A stretch of DNA of 34,948 nucleotides from Bacteroidales bacterium (lineage in GTDB: Bacteria; Bacteroidota; Bacteroidia; Bacteroidales; UBA932), in the NCBI GenBank assembly GCA_017427885.1, contig JAFRRW010000007.1, forward strand, positions 1-34,948, in the 5' to 3' direction. The translations under genes and the position numbers were made by a program. Position 1 is the first letter of the stretch; each line of letters starts with the position of its first letter. Shown one piece after another: positions 1 to 7,605 of the stretch. The notes under the pieces were generated by a model that was not told the origin of the DNA, did not search any database, and saw only the letters and a program-made list of their open reading frames with translations.

Positions 1-1
1 A

Positions 2-1123
2 GATAAGCAGTTGACCTATGCTGCGTTCAGCCCCAGATATATGCTCTGCCTGGACGGATGCGAGAATGTCACCATCGACGGGATTACCTTCCGCGGCGGC
101 CGCAACGGCGCCGTCAGGATTGAAAACAGCCGCAACATCAAGCTGAAGGACAGCCGCCTGGCCCAGTTCGGGAACGACGCTCTCTACATTTCCGGCAGCA
201 AGGATTTCAGGATCGAAGGCTGTCTCTTCCAGGAACTAGGCCACGGCGGAATCGAGGCCCACGGCGGAGACCGCAAGACGCTTGAGCCTTCAGGCTATGT
301 CGTCGACAACACCATTTTCACCGATTTCTCACTTTACCAACCTACCTACGAACCGGCAATCCTCTTCTACGGCTGCGGACTGGAAGTCACCCACAACCAG
401 TTCCAGAACTGCGCCTCATCGGCGATGAGGCTGGAATGCAACGATGCCCTGGTTGAGAAGAACAGGTTCGTGAACCTCGTCACCGAGAGTGACGACCAAG
501 GAGGCATAGACGTCTACTGGAACTTCACCTACCGCGGAAACGTGGTCCGCTGGAACTGGTGGCAGGACATCGTCAGCGGAGAGGAGAGCGGGGCTGCAGG
601 CATCAGGCTGGATGACATCATCTCAGGCTACAAGATGACGGGCAACGTGTTCAACAACTGCGGAGGCGGCATATTCGGAGCCATACAGATCCACGGTGGC
701 AAGGACAACCTGGTTGAGAACAACCTGATGTACGGCTGCCACAGCATGATCCACGCATCGAGATGGGGGCAGGAACGCTTCGAGGAAGACCTCTATTGTG
801 ACGACTCGATGGCGAAACTCAAGGAAGTAGACTTTCCATCCCCTCTTTACAAGAGCCGCTATCCAGAACTCGCCAACGAAAAGGAGATTCCCCTGCACGC
901 CAACCGCAACTTCGTCCTGAAGAACCTTGCCGTCAATTCCAAGCACAAGGTCGGAAAGATAGAAGACTATGTGATGGTTGGCAACACGGAAATGGACAGC
1001 GACAAGCCGCTCGAGTATTTCCTCGATCCTGAAGTGCTCAAGGGATATGGACTCGAGCCCATCCCCTATCAGGAAATGGGTCTGAGGGACAATAAATACA
1101 AGGATCTGGTTGAATTGAAATAA
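2..1123 (+). CDS. Right-handed parallel beta-helix protein, 5' end cut off
   Basis: This is the C-terminal part (373 residues) of a secreted beta-helix protein whose start lies left of the window; the frame is open from base 2. It aligns throughout with the C-terminal half of the next gene, sharing TFRGG, GGDRKTLEPSGY, ESDDQGGID, RLDDIISGYK and IHGGKDN. Such repeated N/G/V-rich strands are typical of PbH1 beta-helices found in carbohydrate-active enzymes (GH141-, GH120- and polysaccharide-lyase-like). The conserved acidic stretch ESDDQGGID is a candidate active-site region, by analogy only. The gene is followed after 6 bp by its paralogue and is probably co-transcribed with it. An exact CAZy family cannot be given. 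Fold is fairly certain; substrate is unknown. Confidence 0.8.
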   Translation, partial: DKQLTYAAFSPRYMLCLDGCENVTIDGITFRGGRNGAVRIENSRNIKLKDSRLAQFGNDALYISGSKDFRIEGCLFQELGHGGIEAHGGDRKTLEPSGYVVDNTIFTDFSLYQPTYEPAILFYGCGLEVTHNQFQNCASSAMRLECNDALVEKNRFVNLVTESDDQGGIDVYWNFTYRGNVVRWNWWQDIVSGEESGAAGIRLDDIISGYKMTGNVFNNCGGGIFGAIQIHGGKDNLVENNLMYGCHSMIHASRWGQERFEEDLYCDDSMAKLKEVDFPSPLYKSRYPELANEKEIPLHANRNFVLKNLAVNSKHKVGKIEDYVMVGNTEMDSDKPLEYFLDPEVLKGYGLEPIPYQEMGLRDNKYKDLVELK

Positions 1124-1129
1124 ATCCAT

Positions 1130-3133
1130 ATGAAACATCCGTTCCGTACTTTCGCGGCCATTATGATCATCCTGGCCGTGTCGTCTTGTGTAAAAGAAAA
1201 CGCCTGGTACGTCTCCCCCGATGGGGACGATGCCAACCCTGGGACCATTTCCCAGCCCTGGAAAACCCTGAATTACGCCGTCAAAACAGCGGCGGAGGCC
1301 CGCGGGGATGCTGATGGGACAATAAAGATAGTGCTCAAGGGAGGAGAATATCCTATGGTCGAGACCGTAGTCATAGACGGCATCGACAACCTCAGCATAG
1401 CGGCGGCCAAGGGAGAGACTCCCGTCCTCTTGGGAGAAGTTCCCCTGACAGGCTGGGTCAAGGCCGTCGATGCGGACCTTCCCGAAGATGTCAGGGCCCT
1501 CCTGACCGACGGGGACTGCATCTGGCTGACCGACCTTTCCAAGTCCGGCATTACGGATTTCGGCAACGTCGTCGGGAATGACAACAGGATGGACATATAC
1601 TACAACGGGAAGCGTTTCCATCCCGCACGCTGGCCCAACGAGGGGAACACTATATCCGGAAAGGCCCTCGGCAAGACTCCCACAGGACCTAACTATGCGA
1701 ACTATCTCGGGTCCCTGGAAGGCATCTTCGAATACAAGGACGAGAGGATGGACAGGTGGGCCGCCGAGAAGGACGCCTATATGCACGGATACTGGTTCTG
1801 GGACTGGTCCGAAGACTACAACAAGGTGGAATCGATCGATCCGGTAAAGCGCAGCATCACCCTCGCCGCTCCCTATCACTATTACGGCTATAGGGACGGC
1901 TTCCGTTTTTACGGCCTCAACCTCCTCTGCGAACTCGACATGGAGGGAGAGTACTATATCGACCGTGAAAAAGGCCTTCTATATGTCTACGCCCCCTCCG
2001 GTTTCGATCCCGAAGGCAGCCAGTTCACCGCCTCGGTCTTCAACAAGGAGAATATGCTTTCGGTAAGCAATTCCAAGGACTTCTCGGTCACCGGACTTAC
2101 ATTCCGCGGCGGACGAGAAGGCGCGATAGCTGTCACCGGATGCAGGAACATACTCATCAAGGACTGCGTCATAGAGCAATTCGGGAGAAACCTGATAATC
2201 TGGAAGGACGGGAAGGATTACCTGATGGACGGCTGCCTGCTCAGGGAAATGGGCCACGGTGGTCTCTTAGCCATCGGCGGAGACCGCAAGACCCTGGAGC
2301 CCTCAGGTTACCGCATTACCAACACCATTTTCAAGGACATATCCCTTTATAAACCCACGTATCAGCCTGCCATCGCCTGTTCGGGAGTCGGTGTCCTGAT
2401 AGACCACAACTGGTTCGGGAACTGCGCCTCCTCCGCCCTCAGGTTTGACGGGAACGACATGGTCGTGGAATACAACCATTTCGAGAACCTTGTCACGGAA
2501 AGCGACGACCAGGGAGGAATCGACACCTGGTTTGACATAACCTACCGCGGAAACATCGTGCGTTACAACTGGTGGCAGGACATCACCGGAGCCACCAGGG
2601 AAGGTGCCGCGGGCGTCCGTCTGGACGACATCATTTCCGGTTACAAGATTTACGGCAACGTCTTCGTCAACTGCGGCGGCGGCCACTTCGGAGCGGTGCA
2701 GATTCACGGGGGCAAGGACAATTACGTTGAGAACAACCTGATGTACGGCTGCCTCAAGACATTGAACGCATCTACCTGGAGTGACAAGACTTTCGAAAAT
2801 AAATACAACGAGGATTTCCATTTAAAGAAGATGGAAGACGTGGATTTCCCCTCCGAACTTTACAAGCAGCGCTATCCGGAACTTGCCAACGGGGAAAGTC
2901 CCTTCGATAACCACAACCGCAACTTTGTGAGGAACAACCTCGCCGTCAACCCTGAAGTCAGACTGGAAGAGGCCGAAGGATATGTCCTGGAGAACAATAC
3001 CGAACTCGACAGCTCCAAACCCCTTAAGTACTTCCTCAATCCAAAGGTACTGAAAGGATATGGCCTCTCCCCCATCCCCTGGAAGGAAATGGGCCTGAAG
3101 GACAACAAATACAAGGATGCAATAAACAATTAA
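1130..3133 (+). CDS. Right-handed beta-helix lipoprotein, GH141-like
   Basis: A 667-residue predicted lipoprotein. The signal peptide ends in AVSSC with Cys20 as the lipidation site. It is followed by WYVSPDGDDANPG, the usual opening of the DUF1565/beta-helix enzyme group. The segment YYNGKRFHPARWPNEG (around residues 160-175) is also typical of these proteins. PbH1-type repeats fill about residues 310-600, including ESDDQGGID, RLDDIISGY and AVQIHGGKDN. Family knowledge suggests a glycan-active enzyme acting outside the cell or in the periplasm; GH141 (alpha-L-fucosidase/xylanase) is the closest family I can suggest, but this is inference. It lies 6 bp after a truncated paralogue and 16 bp before the next gene, so the three look like one operon. 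Confidence 0.82.
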   Translation: MKHPFRTFAAIMIILAVSSCVKENAWYVSPDGDDANPGTISQPWKTLNYAVKTAAEARGDADGTIKIVLKGGEYPMVETVVIDGIDNLSIAAAKGETPVLLGEVPLTGWVKAVDADLPEDVRALLTDGDCIWLTDLSKSGITDFGNVVGNDNRMDIYYNGKRFHPARWPNEGNTISGKALGKTPTGPNYANYLGSLEGIFEYKDERMDRWAAEKDAYMHGYWFWDWSEDYNKVESIDPVKRSITLAAPYHYYGYRDGFRFYGLNLLCELDMEGEYYIDREKGLLYVYAPSGFDPEGSQFTASVFNKENMLSVSNSKDFSVTGLTFRGGREGAIAVTGCRNILIKDCVIEQFGRNLIIWKDGKDYLMDGCLLREMGHGGLLAIGGDRKTLEPSGYRITNTIFKDISLYKPTYQPAIACSGVGVLIDHNWFGNCASSALRFDGNDMVVEYNHFENLVTESDDQGGIDTWFDITYRGNIVRYNWWQDITGATREGAAGVRLDDIISGYKIYGNVFVNCGGGHFGAVQIHGGKDNYVENNLMYGCLKTLNASTWSDKTFENKYNEDFHLKKMEDVDFPSELYKQRYPELANGESPFDNHNRNFVRNNLAVNPEVRLEEAEGYVLENNTELDSSKPLKYFLNPKVLKGYGLSPIPWKEMGLKDNKYKDAINN

Positions 3134-3149
3134 ATAATAAACAGATACT

Positions 3150-5402
3150 ATGAAATCAACCATTAAGTTATCCTTTGCGGTCCTGGCCGCATCCCTCATT
3201 GCCGCCTTGATGACGATGTGCGGTCCGAAGAATTCCAAAGTCTCGGACCTCGAGCACACCCTGCTCCAATCTTCCCGTGAATGGGATTCCCTCGTCGACA
3301 TCCGCTGCGACATAGCGATGGTCTACGGAGGTTATGGAATAAACGGCGACGGCACCGGCGTGACCCATAACCCGGTCACCGACTCCTGGAGGGACAAAGG
3401 ATACAAGATCTTCTGGATGAAGGGAATATCCTGGGGACATGAGGACTATTATCGTGGAAGATGGGACGGCCAGAAGCATATGGACGAATACCAGATCACG
3501 GCCACCGGAGACACCGTGACCTACCACCAGGTACCTACCCAGAACTACATCGAATACCTGAAGGACATGCTCAAGAGGGTCATCGACGACGGAGTCGACG
3601 TCCTGTTCTTCGAGGAACCGGAATTCACTTCCCGCGCCGGCTACAGCGAGGCCTTCAAGAAGGCCTGGAAGGAGTACTACGGAGAGGAGTGGCAGCCCCA
3701 GAACTCTTCCCCGGCGAACTACTACAAGTCCCAGAAACTCAAGTACTGGCTGAACTACGACGCCATCAACCAGGCGTTCACCTTCGCCAAGGAATACGGC
3801 AGGAGCCTCGGCCGCGACATCCGTTGCATGGAGGCCACCCATACCCTCATCAACTATGCCCAGTGGCACGTAGTCAGCCCTGAGTGCAGCCTCGCTTCAC
3901 TCCCCTGCCTGGACGGCTACGTATCCCAGACCTGGACCGGTACTTCCCGCGAGTTCAACTATTTCGACGGCGACTACAAGGAGCGCTGCTTCGAGACCGC
4001 CTACCTCGAGTTCGGCTGCATGGAGTCGATGACGGCACCCACCGGACGACGCGTCTATTTCCTCTCCGACCCCATCGAGGACAACATCAAAGACTGGGAC
4101 GACTACAAAAACAACTATGAGGCCCTCATAGCAGCCCAGCTCTTCTATCCCAGGAACAACTACTACCAGGTAATCCCCTGGCCCCAGAGAGTTTACGAAG
4201 TAAAATACCCCGTCGGCCCAGACAGTGACGATATGGACTACATCGCCCGTTCCTATTCGACCGAGGTGGGCATAATGTACCACGTACTCCAGAACATGCC
4301 CCTTTCCGACAACAAGGTAAGCGGTTCCAACGGCCTGAGCGTTGTGATGGCCAACTCCATAATGTTCCAGGGCGTCGCGAGGGACGTCCCCCACAAGGCC
4401 GAGAACATCACCAACGTCAGCGAGTTCATCGACTACGACAGGACCTACGAGGAGATGACCGAGACCAACGACCCGCAGATATCCAACTTCTTCGGCCTGG
4501 TCAATCCCTTCATAAAGAGGGGCGTACCCGTGCACTTCGTCCATATGGAGAACATGCAGTATCCCGACACCTGGAAGGACGTCAAGGTGCTGCTCATGAG
4601 CTACTCCAACCAGAAACCTATGGAGGAGGCACAGCACACCTACCTTGCCAACTGGGTGAAGGAAGGAGGAATCCTGGTCTATGCCAGCAAGGACAACGAC
4701 CTGTTCCAGGACGTGCCCGAATGGTGGAACACCGGCGACAACCACTATGACAAGCCAGTAAACCACCTTTTCGAGCTTCTGGGAGTGCCCAAGGACGCCG
4801 AGGAAGGAGTATATGAGTGCGGCAAGGGAAAGGTCTGCGTGATACGCCAGAACCCCAAGGAGATGGTATTCTACAAGGGCGGCGACAAGAAGATCGTCGA
4901 GACGGTCAAGGAACTTTACGACTCCACCGGCGAACCCCTCGAGTTCAAGAATTCCTTCTATCTCGAGCGCGGTCCCTACACCATCATCTCCGTCATCGAC
5001 GAGAACGCCGACACCTCACCTTACGTCGCCGAAGGCCTCTATGTCGATCTCTTCAGCCACAAGCTCCCCGTGATCACGAAGAAAGAAGTCCATCCCGGCG
5101 AAAGGGCCCTGCTCTTCGACCTCTCCAAGATCGACCACAAGCGCAGGCCCCAGATCATTGCGGCTTCCTCCAGGGCTTATGACGAGACGGTGAAGGCGAA
5201 GACCTACACCTTCAATGTCAAGGGCCCCTTCAACACCACGAACGCGATGAGGATCTACCTCCCCGCCGAGCCGAAGGAGATTTCCGTCATCCTGGACGGC
5301 TCCCCCCTTGAGTTCACCTCAGAATGGGACGCCGCCAGCAAGACCCTGTTCATGGAATTCGAGAACAGCCATCACGGCGTGGACGTCAGCATCAAGTACT
5401 GA
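3150..5402 (+). CDS. Secreted GH-A-like glycoside hydrolase, GH42-like layout, family unassigned
   Basis: A 750-residue exported protein. The N-terminus is hydrophobic and ends LMTMC (Cys24), a non-canonical lipobox because Met sits at -1. I do not recognise the family. Residues about 45-350 look like a TIM barrel: VDVLFFEEPEFTS (Glu156 or Glu158) resembles the acid/base strand of clan GH-A, followed by the AFKKAWKEYYGEEW helix seen after it in GH42-like enzymes. Residues about 455-520 (VPVHFVH ... VLLMSYSNQKP ... LANWVKEGGILVYAS) look like the class-I-amidotransferase-like domain of GH42 beta-galactosidases. A beta-rich C-terminus follows. It is third in the operon with the beta-helix genes, suggesting a shared glycan. 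The nucleophile is not identified. Confidence 0.7.
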   Translation: MKSTIKLSFAVLAASLIAALMTMCGPKNSKVSDLEHTLLQSSREWDSLVDIRCDIAMVYGGYGINGDGTGVTHNPVTDSWRDKGYKIFWMKGISWGHEDYYRGRWDGQKHMDEYQITATGDTVTYHQVPTQNYIEYLKDMLKRVIDDGVDVLFFEEPEFTSRAGYSEAFKKAWKEYYGEEWQPQNSSPANYYKSQKLKYWLNYDAINQAFTFAKEYGRSLGRDIRCMEATHTLINYAQWHVVSPECSLASLPCLDGYVSQTWTGTSREFNYFDGDYKERCFETAYLEFGCMESMTAPTGRRVYFLSDPIEDNIKDWDDYKNNYEALIAAQLFYPRNNYYQVIPWPQRVYEVKYPVGPDSDDMDYIARSYSTEVGIMYHVLQNMPLSDNKVSGSNGLSVVMANSIMFQGVARDVPHKAENITNVSEFIDYDRTYEEMTETNDPQISNFFGLVNPFIKRGVPVHFVHMENMQYPDTWKDVKVLLMSYSNQKPMEEAQHTYLANWVKEGGILVYASKDNDLFQDVPEWWNTGDNHYDKPVNHLFELLGVPKDAEEGVYECGKGKVCVIRQNPKEMVFYKGGDKKIVETVKELYDSTGEPLEFKNSFYLERGPYTIISVIDENADTSPYVAEGLYVDLFSHKLPVITKKEVHPGERALLFDLSKIDHKRRPQIIAASSRAYDETVKAKTYTFNVKGPFNTTNAMRIYLPAEPKEISVILDGSPLEFTSEWDAASKTLFMEFENSHHGVDVSIKY

Positions 5403-5423
5403 TTTCCTCTATCATAATGAACA

Positions 5424-5456
5424 AGAAGCGGGCGCCCTGATCGGGACGCCCGCTTT
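5424..5456 (+). terminator. Hairpin terminator at convergent junction
   Basis: A 9-bp perfect stem (AAGCGGGCG at 5426-5434 with CGCCCGCTT at 5447-5455) plus an inner CCC/GGG pairing, followed by TTTCATATCT on the plus strand. It lies between the plus-strand GH42-like gene and the minus-strand propeller/GH29-like gene and probably ends transcription of the former, perhaps both. Confidence 0.75.
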
Positions 5457-5479
5457 CATATCTCCTTCCAACAGTCAGT

Positions 5480-7588
5480 TCAGTCGGCGTTGACCGCCGC
5501 GACGATTTTCTTGAGCTGTGACTGCATGGCAGGCGACATCGTACCCACGGGGCGCACATCAGGGTTGAAATTCGACCCCACGTCGAGGGAGAGGACGCCT
5601 CCGTTGGCCACGATAGGCTTTATCCACTCAATGATGTCCTCGTCCTTATAATAGCAAATGTCCCCGTTGGATAGAGGCACCCAGAAATGGACCTGGCAGC
5701 CATCCTTCCACCGCCCGGTGACCTGCACGGGATAGTCGAAGGGCCAGGGATACTCGCCTGCGGTGTAGTCCGCGGCGCAGGTCCATCTCCTGAAGCCCCA
5801 TCCCGGATTGAAGGTGACCACCGCTCCGGGATTATGGTCCTTGACCGCGTGGGCGTACACCTTGGCCTTCTCGTCGTTGAAGCCGCACCACTCATAACCG
5901 CCGTCGAGCCACCAGCCGCTCACCAGGTCGCCGTAATGCTCGGACCACCAGGCGATCACCTTCGCCCAGTTGGCAAGTCCCTCATCGCTGATGAAACGGT
6001 CGTAATCCCCTTCAACGGTTATCTCGCGGTCGGGGCCCTTGTCATCCTCGAATCCGAAACTCCGCACAGCCTGCTCGTCGCGGTTCGGGGTCTGGCAAGG
6101 AAGGTACAGCATAAGGCGGATACCCTTCTCACGCAGTTTGAGCGCGAGTTCCTTCGGCAGGTCCCTGAGGGCCGTCCGCTCCCCTGCCTTGTAGCCAGAG
6201 ATGCTGTCATACACGGGGTTTGGAGCGCAGAACGCTCCTGTGTTCTGCCCAAGTGTAATCACGAAATACCCCACGCCCGCATCGCTCAGCTGGCCAACCA
6301 GCGCATCGACGTCGAACTTATTCACGAGGTCCCTGTCTTCAGGCCAGAACAGGAAATGCATGAAAGCGCCTATCTTGGCGTCCCTCATCCAGTCCGTGGC
6401 GTGATTGTACATCACGGAATCGATCTGCGTCTCCAGCGGGGTGTCCTTGGGGAGCACTTCCTCGAACGGGTCGGGCGTTTTCCCGGTCCAGCGCATCAGA
6501 TGGATCTTAGCCGTATTGAGGCCGGACTTGTTCCCGGACTCGGCCATATAGAAATACCCGTCGCCGAGGGCCGCCGTTCCCTTGTCCCCGAGCCGGCTCT
6601 CCCAGTAATGGATTCCGCTGGGAGCGTGATACTCACCCTTTTTCAACAGGGGGACGCGGTATGCGCCTTCCATCCCTTCCGCAGGAACGGGGGCCTTGCG
6701 GCCATCCGCGATATAAAGGGTTCCGTTGGGATACTGCGGCTTCGTACCGCGATAGACGAACATCAGCCAGTTGCCGGAAGAAGGATCCCAGCACAGGTTC
6801 TGTACGCCGTGGTGGGTGTTCCCGGTACGGATGAAATACTCCCTGTCGGGCAGCGGTCCCTCCTGGGGCATATCGTCCTGTGAGAAGATCTTTTTATACT
6901 TCCTGACGCTGTCCATCGAGTACTGGTGCAGAATCTGGTCGTCGTTGTCAGTTCGGGTGGTGTCCCTGTATATCCCGTAAGCTACCGTCAGGAATTTCTC
7001 TCCGTCGGTCTTGCCGAACTCCGGACCGAAAGTCACCCCGTCGATGCCGCTGCAGCCCCATCTGTGCCGTTTCCCGTCGACTTCGGCCGTGTAGTCGTCC
7101 ACGACCTTCGGAAGCAGGACTGCCTCCATAACCCCGGACTCAGTAACGTCCATCCCTACCGTGTCGATCTTGTCCCCGTCAAATATCGCCACGAAGAACG
7201 CAACGTCGAACTTCCTGTCGGACTTCATTATACGCATTATTCCCGCGTGGATGTCGTCGTCGGAGTATTCCAGCGAGGCGTACACCTTCCCGTCTCCCTC
7301 GTTGAAGGCCAGGCAGCCGAGATGGCCGAGGATGCCTGTCACGGAACCGAGCACCTCGCCCTCGAGGTTCGTCTTAACCAACTGTGTGGCGTAGGACCAG
7401 TAGATGAAGCCGTTCTTCTTGTCCACGGCGATTCCCTGGACGTGGCTGGAGGAAGGCCAGGCTCCACCGTCTATGGTGACGGGCCAGACGTCGCGGACGT
7501 CCGCCTTACGGCCGCAACCGGAAGACATAATGACAGTCAGCGCGGCAACCAGGACGGCGAAGAAAGAAGCAAGATTGTTTTTATTCAT
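5480..7588 (-). CDS. Propeller plus GH29-like two-domain lipoprotein (copy 1)
   Basis: 702 residues from the ATG at 7588, chosen because it begins a clean lipoprotein signal (VIMSSGC, Cys25); the frame is open further upstream but would overlap the previous gene. Residues about 30-375 form a beta-rich region (HVQGIAVDKKNGFIYWSYAT, GHLGCLAFN, GVQNLCWDPS) that reads like a beta-propeller. Residues about 395-702 resemble the GH29 alpha-L-fucosidase barrel: DWMRDAKIGAFMHF, FDVDALVGQLSDAGVGYFVI and GWWLDGGYEW, where Asp562 matches the GH29 nucleophile position. The usual GH29 KHHDGF motif is replaced by GQNTGAFCAPNPVYDSIS, so substrate or even activity may differ. It lies 17 bp after its paralogue, in the same operon. 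The fold is likely; the reaction is inferred. Confidence 0.78.
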   Translation of the reverse strand: MNKNNLASFFAVLVAALTVIMSSGCGRKADVRDVWPVTIDGGAWPSSSHVQGIAVDKKNGFIYWSYATQLVKTNLEGEVLGSVTGILGHLGCLAFNEGDGKVYASLEYSDDDIHAGIMRIMKSDRKFDVAFFVAIFDGDKIDTVGMDVTESGVMEAVLLPKVVDDYTAEVDGKRHRWGCSGIDGVTFGPEFGKTDGEKFLTVAYGIYRDTTRTDNDDQILHQYSMDSVRKYKKIFSQDDMPQEGPLPDREYFIRTGNTHHGVQNLCWDPSSGNWLMFVYRGTKPQYPNGTLYIADGRKAPVPAEGMEGAYRVPLLKKGEYHAPSGIHYWESRLGDKGTAALGDGYFYMAESGNKSGLNTAKIHLMRWTGKTPDPFEEVLPKDTPLETQIDSVMYNHATDWMRDAKIGAFMHFLFWPEDRDLVNKFDVDALVGQLSDAGVGYFVITLGQNTGAFCAPNPVYDSISGYKAGERTALRDLPKELALKLREKGIRLMLYLPCQTPNRDEQAVRSFGFEDDKGPDREITVEGDYDRFISDEGLANWAKVIAWWSEHYGDLVSGWWLDGGYEWCGFNDEKAKVYAHAVKDHNPGAVVTFNPGWGFRRWTCAADYTAGEYPWPFDYPVQVTGRWKDGCQVHFWVPLSNGDICYYKDEDIIEWIKPIVANGGVLSLDVGSNFNPDVRPVGTMSPAMQSQLKKIVAAVNAD

Positions 7589-7605
7589 ATGGAATATTAA
7601 ATGAT

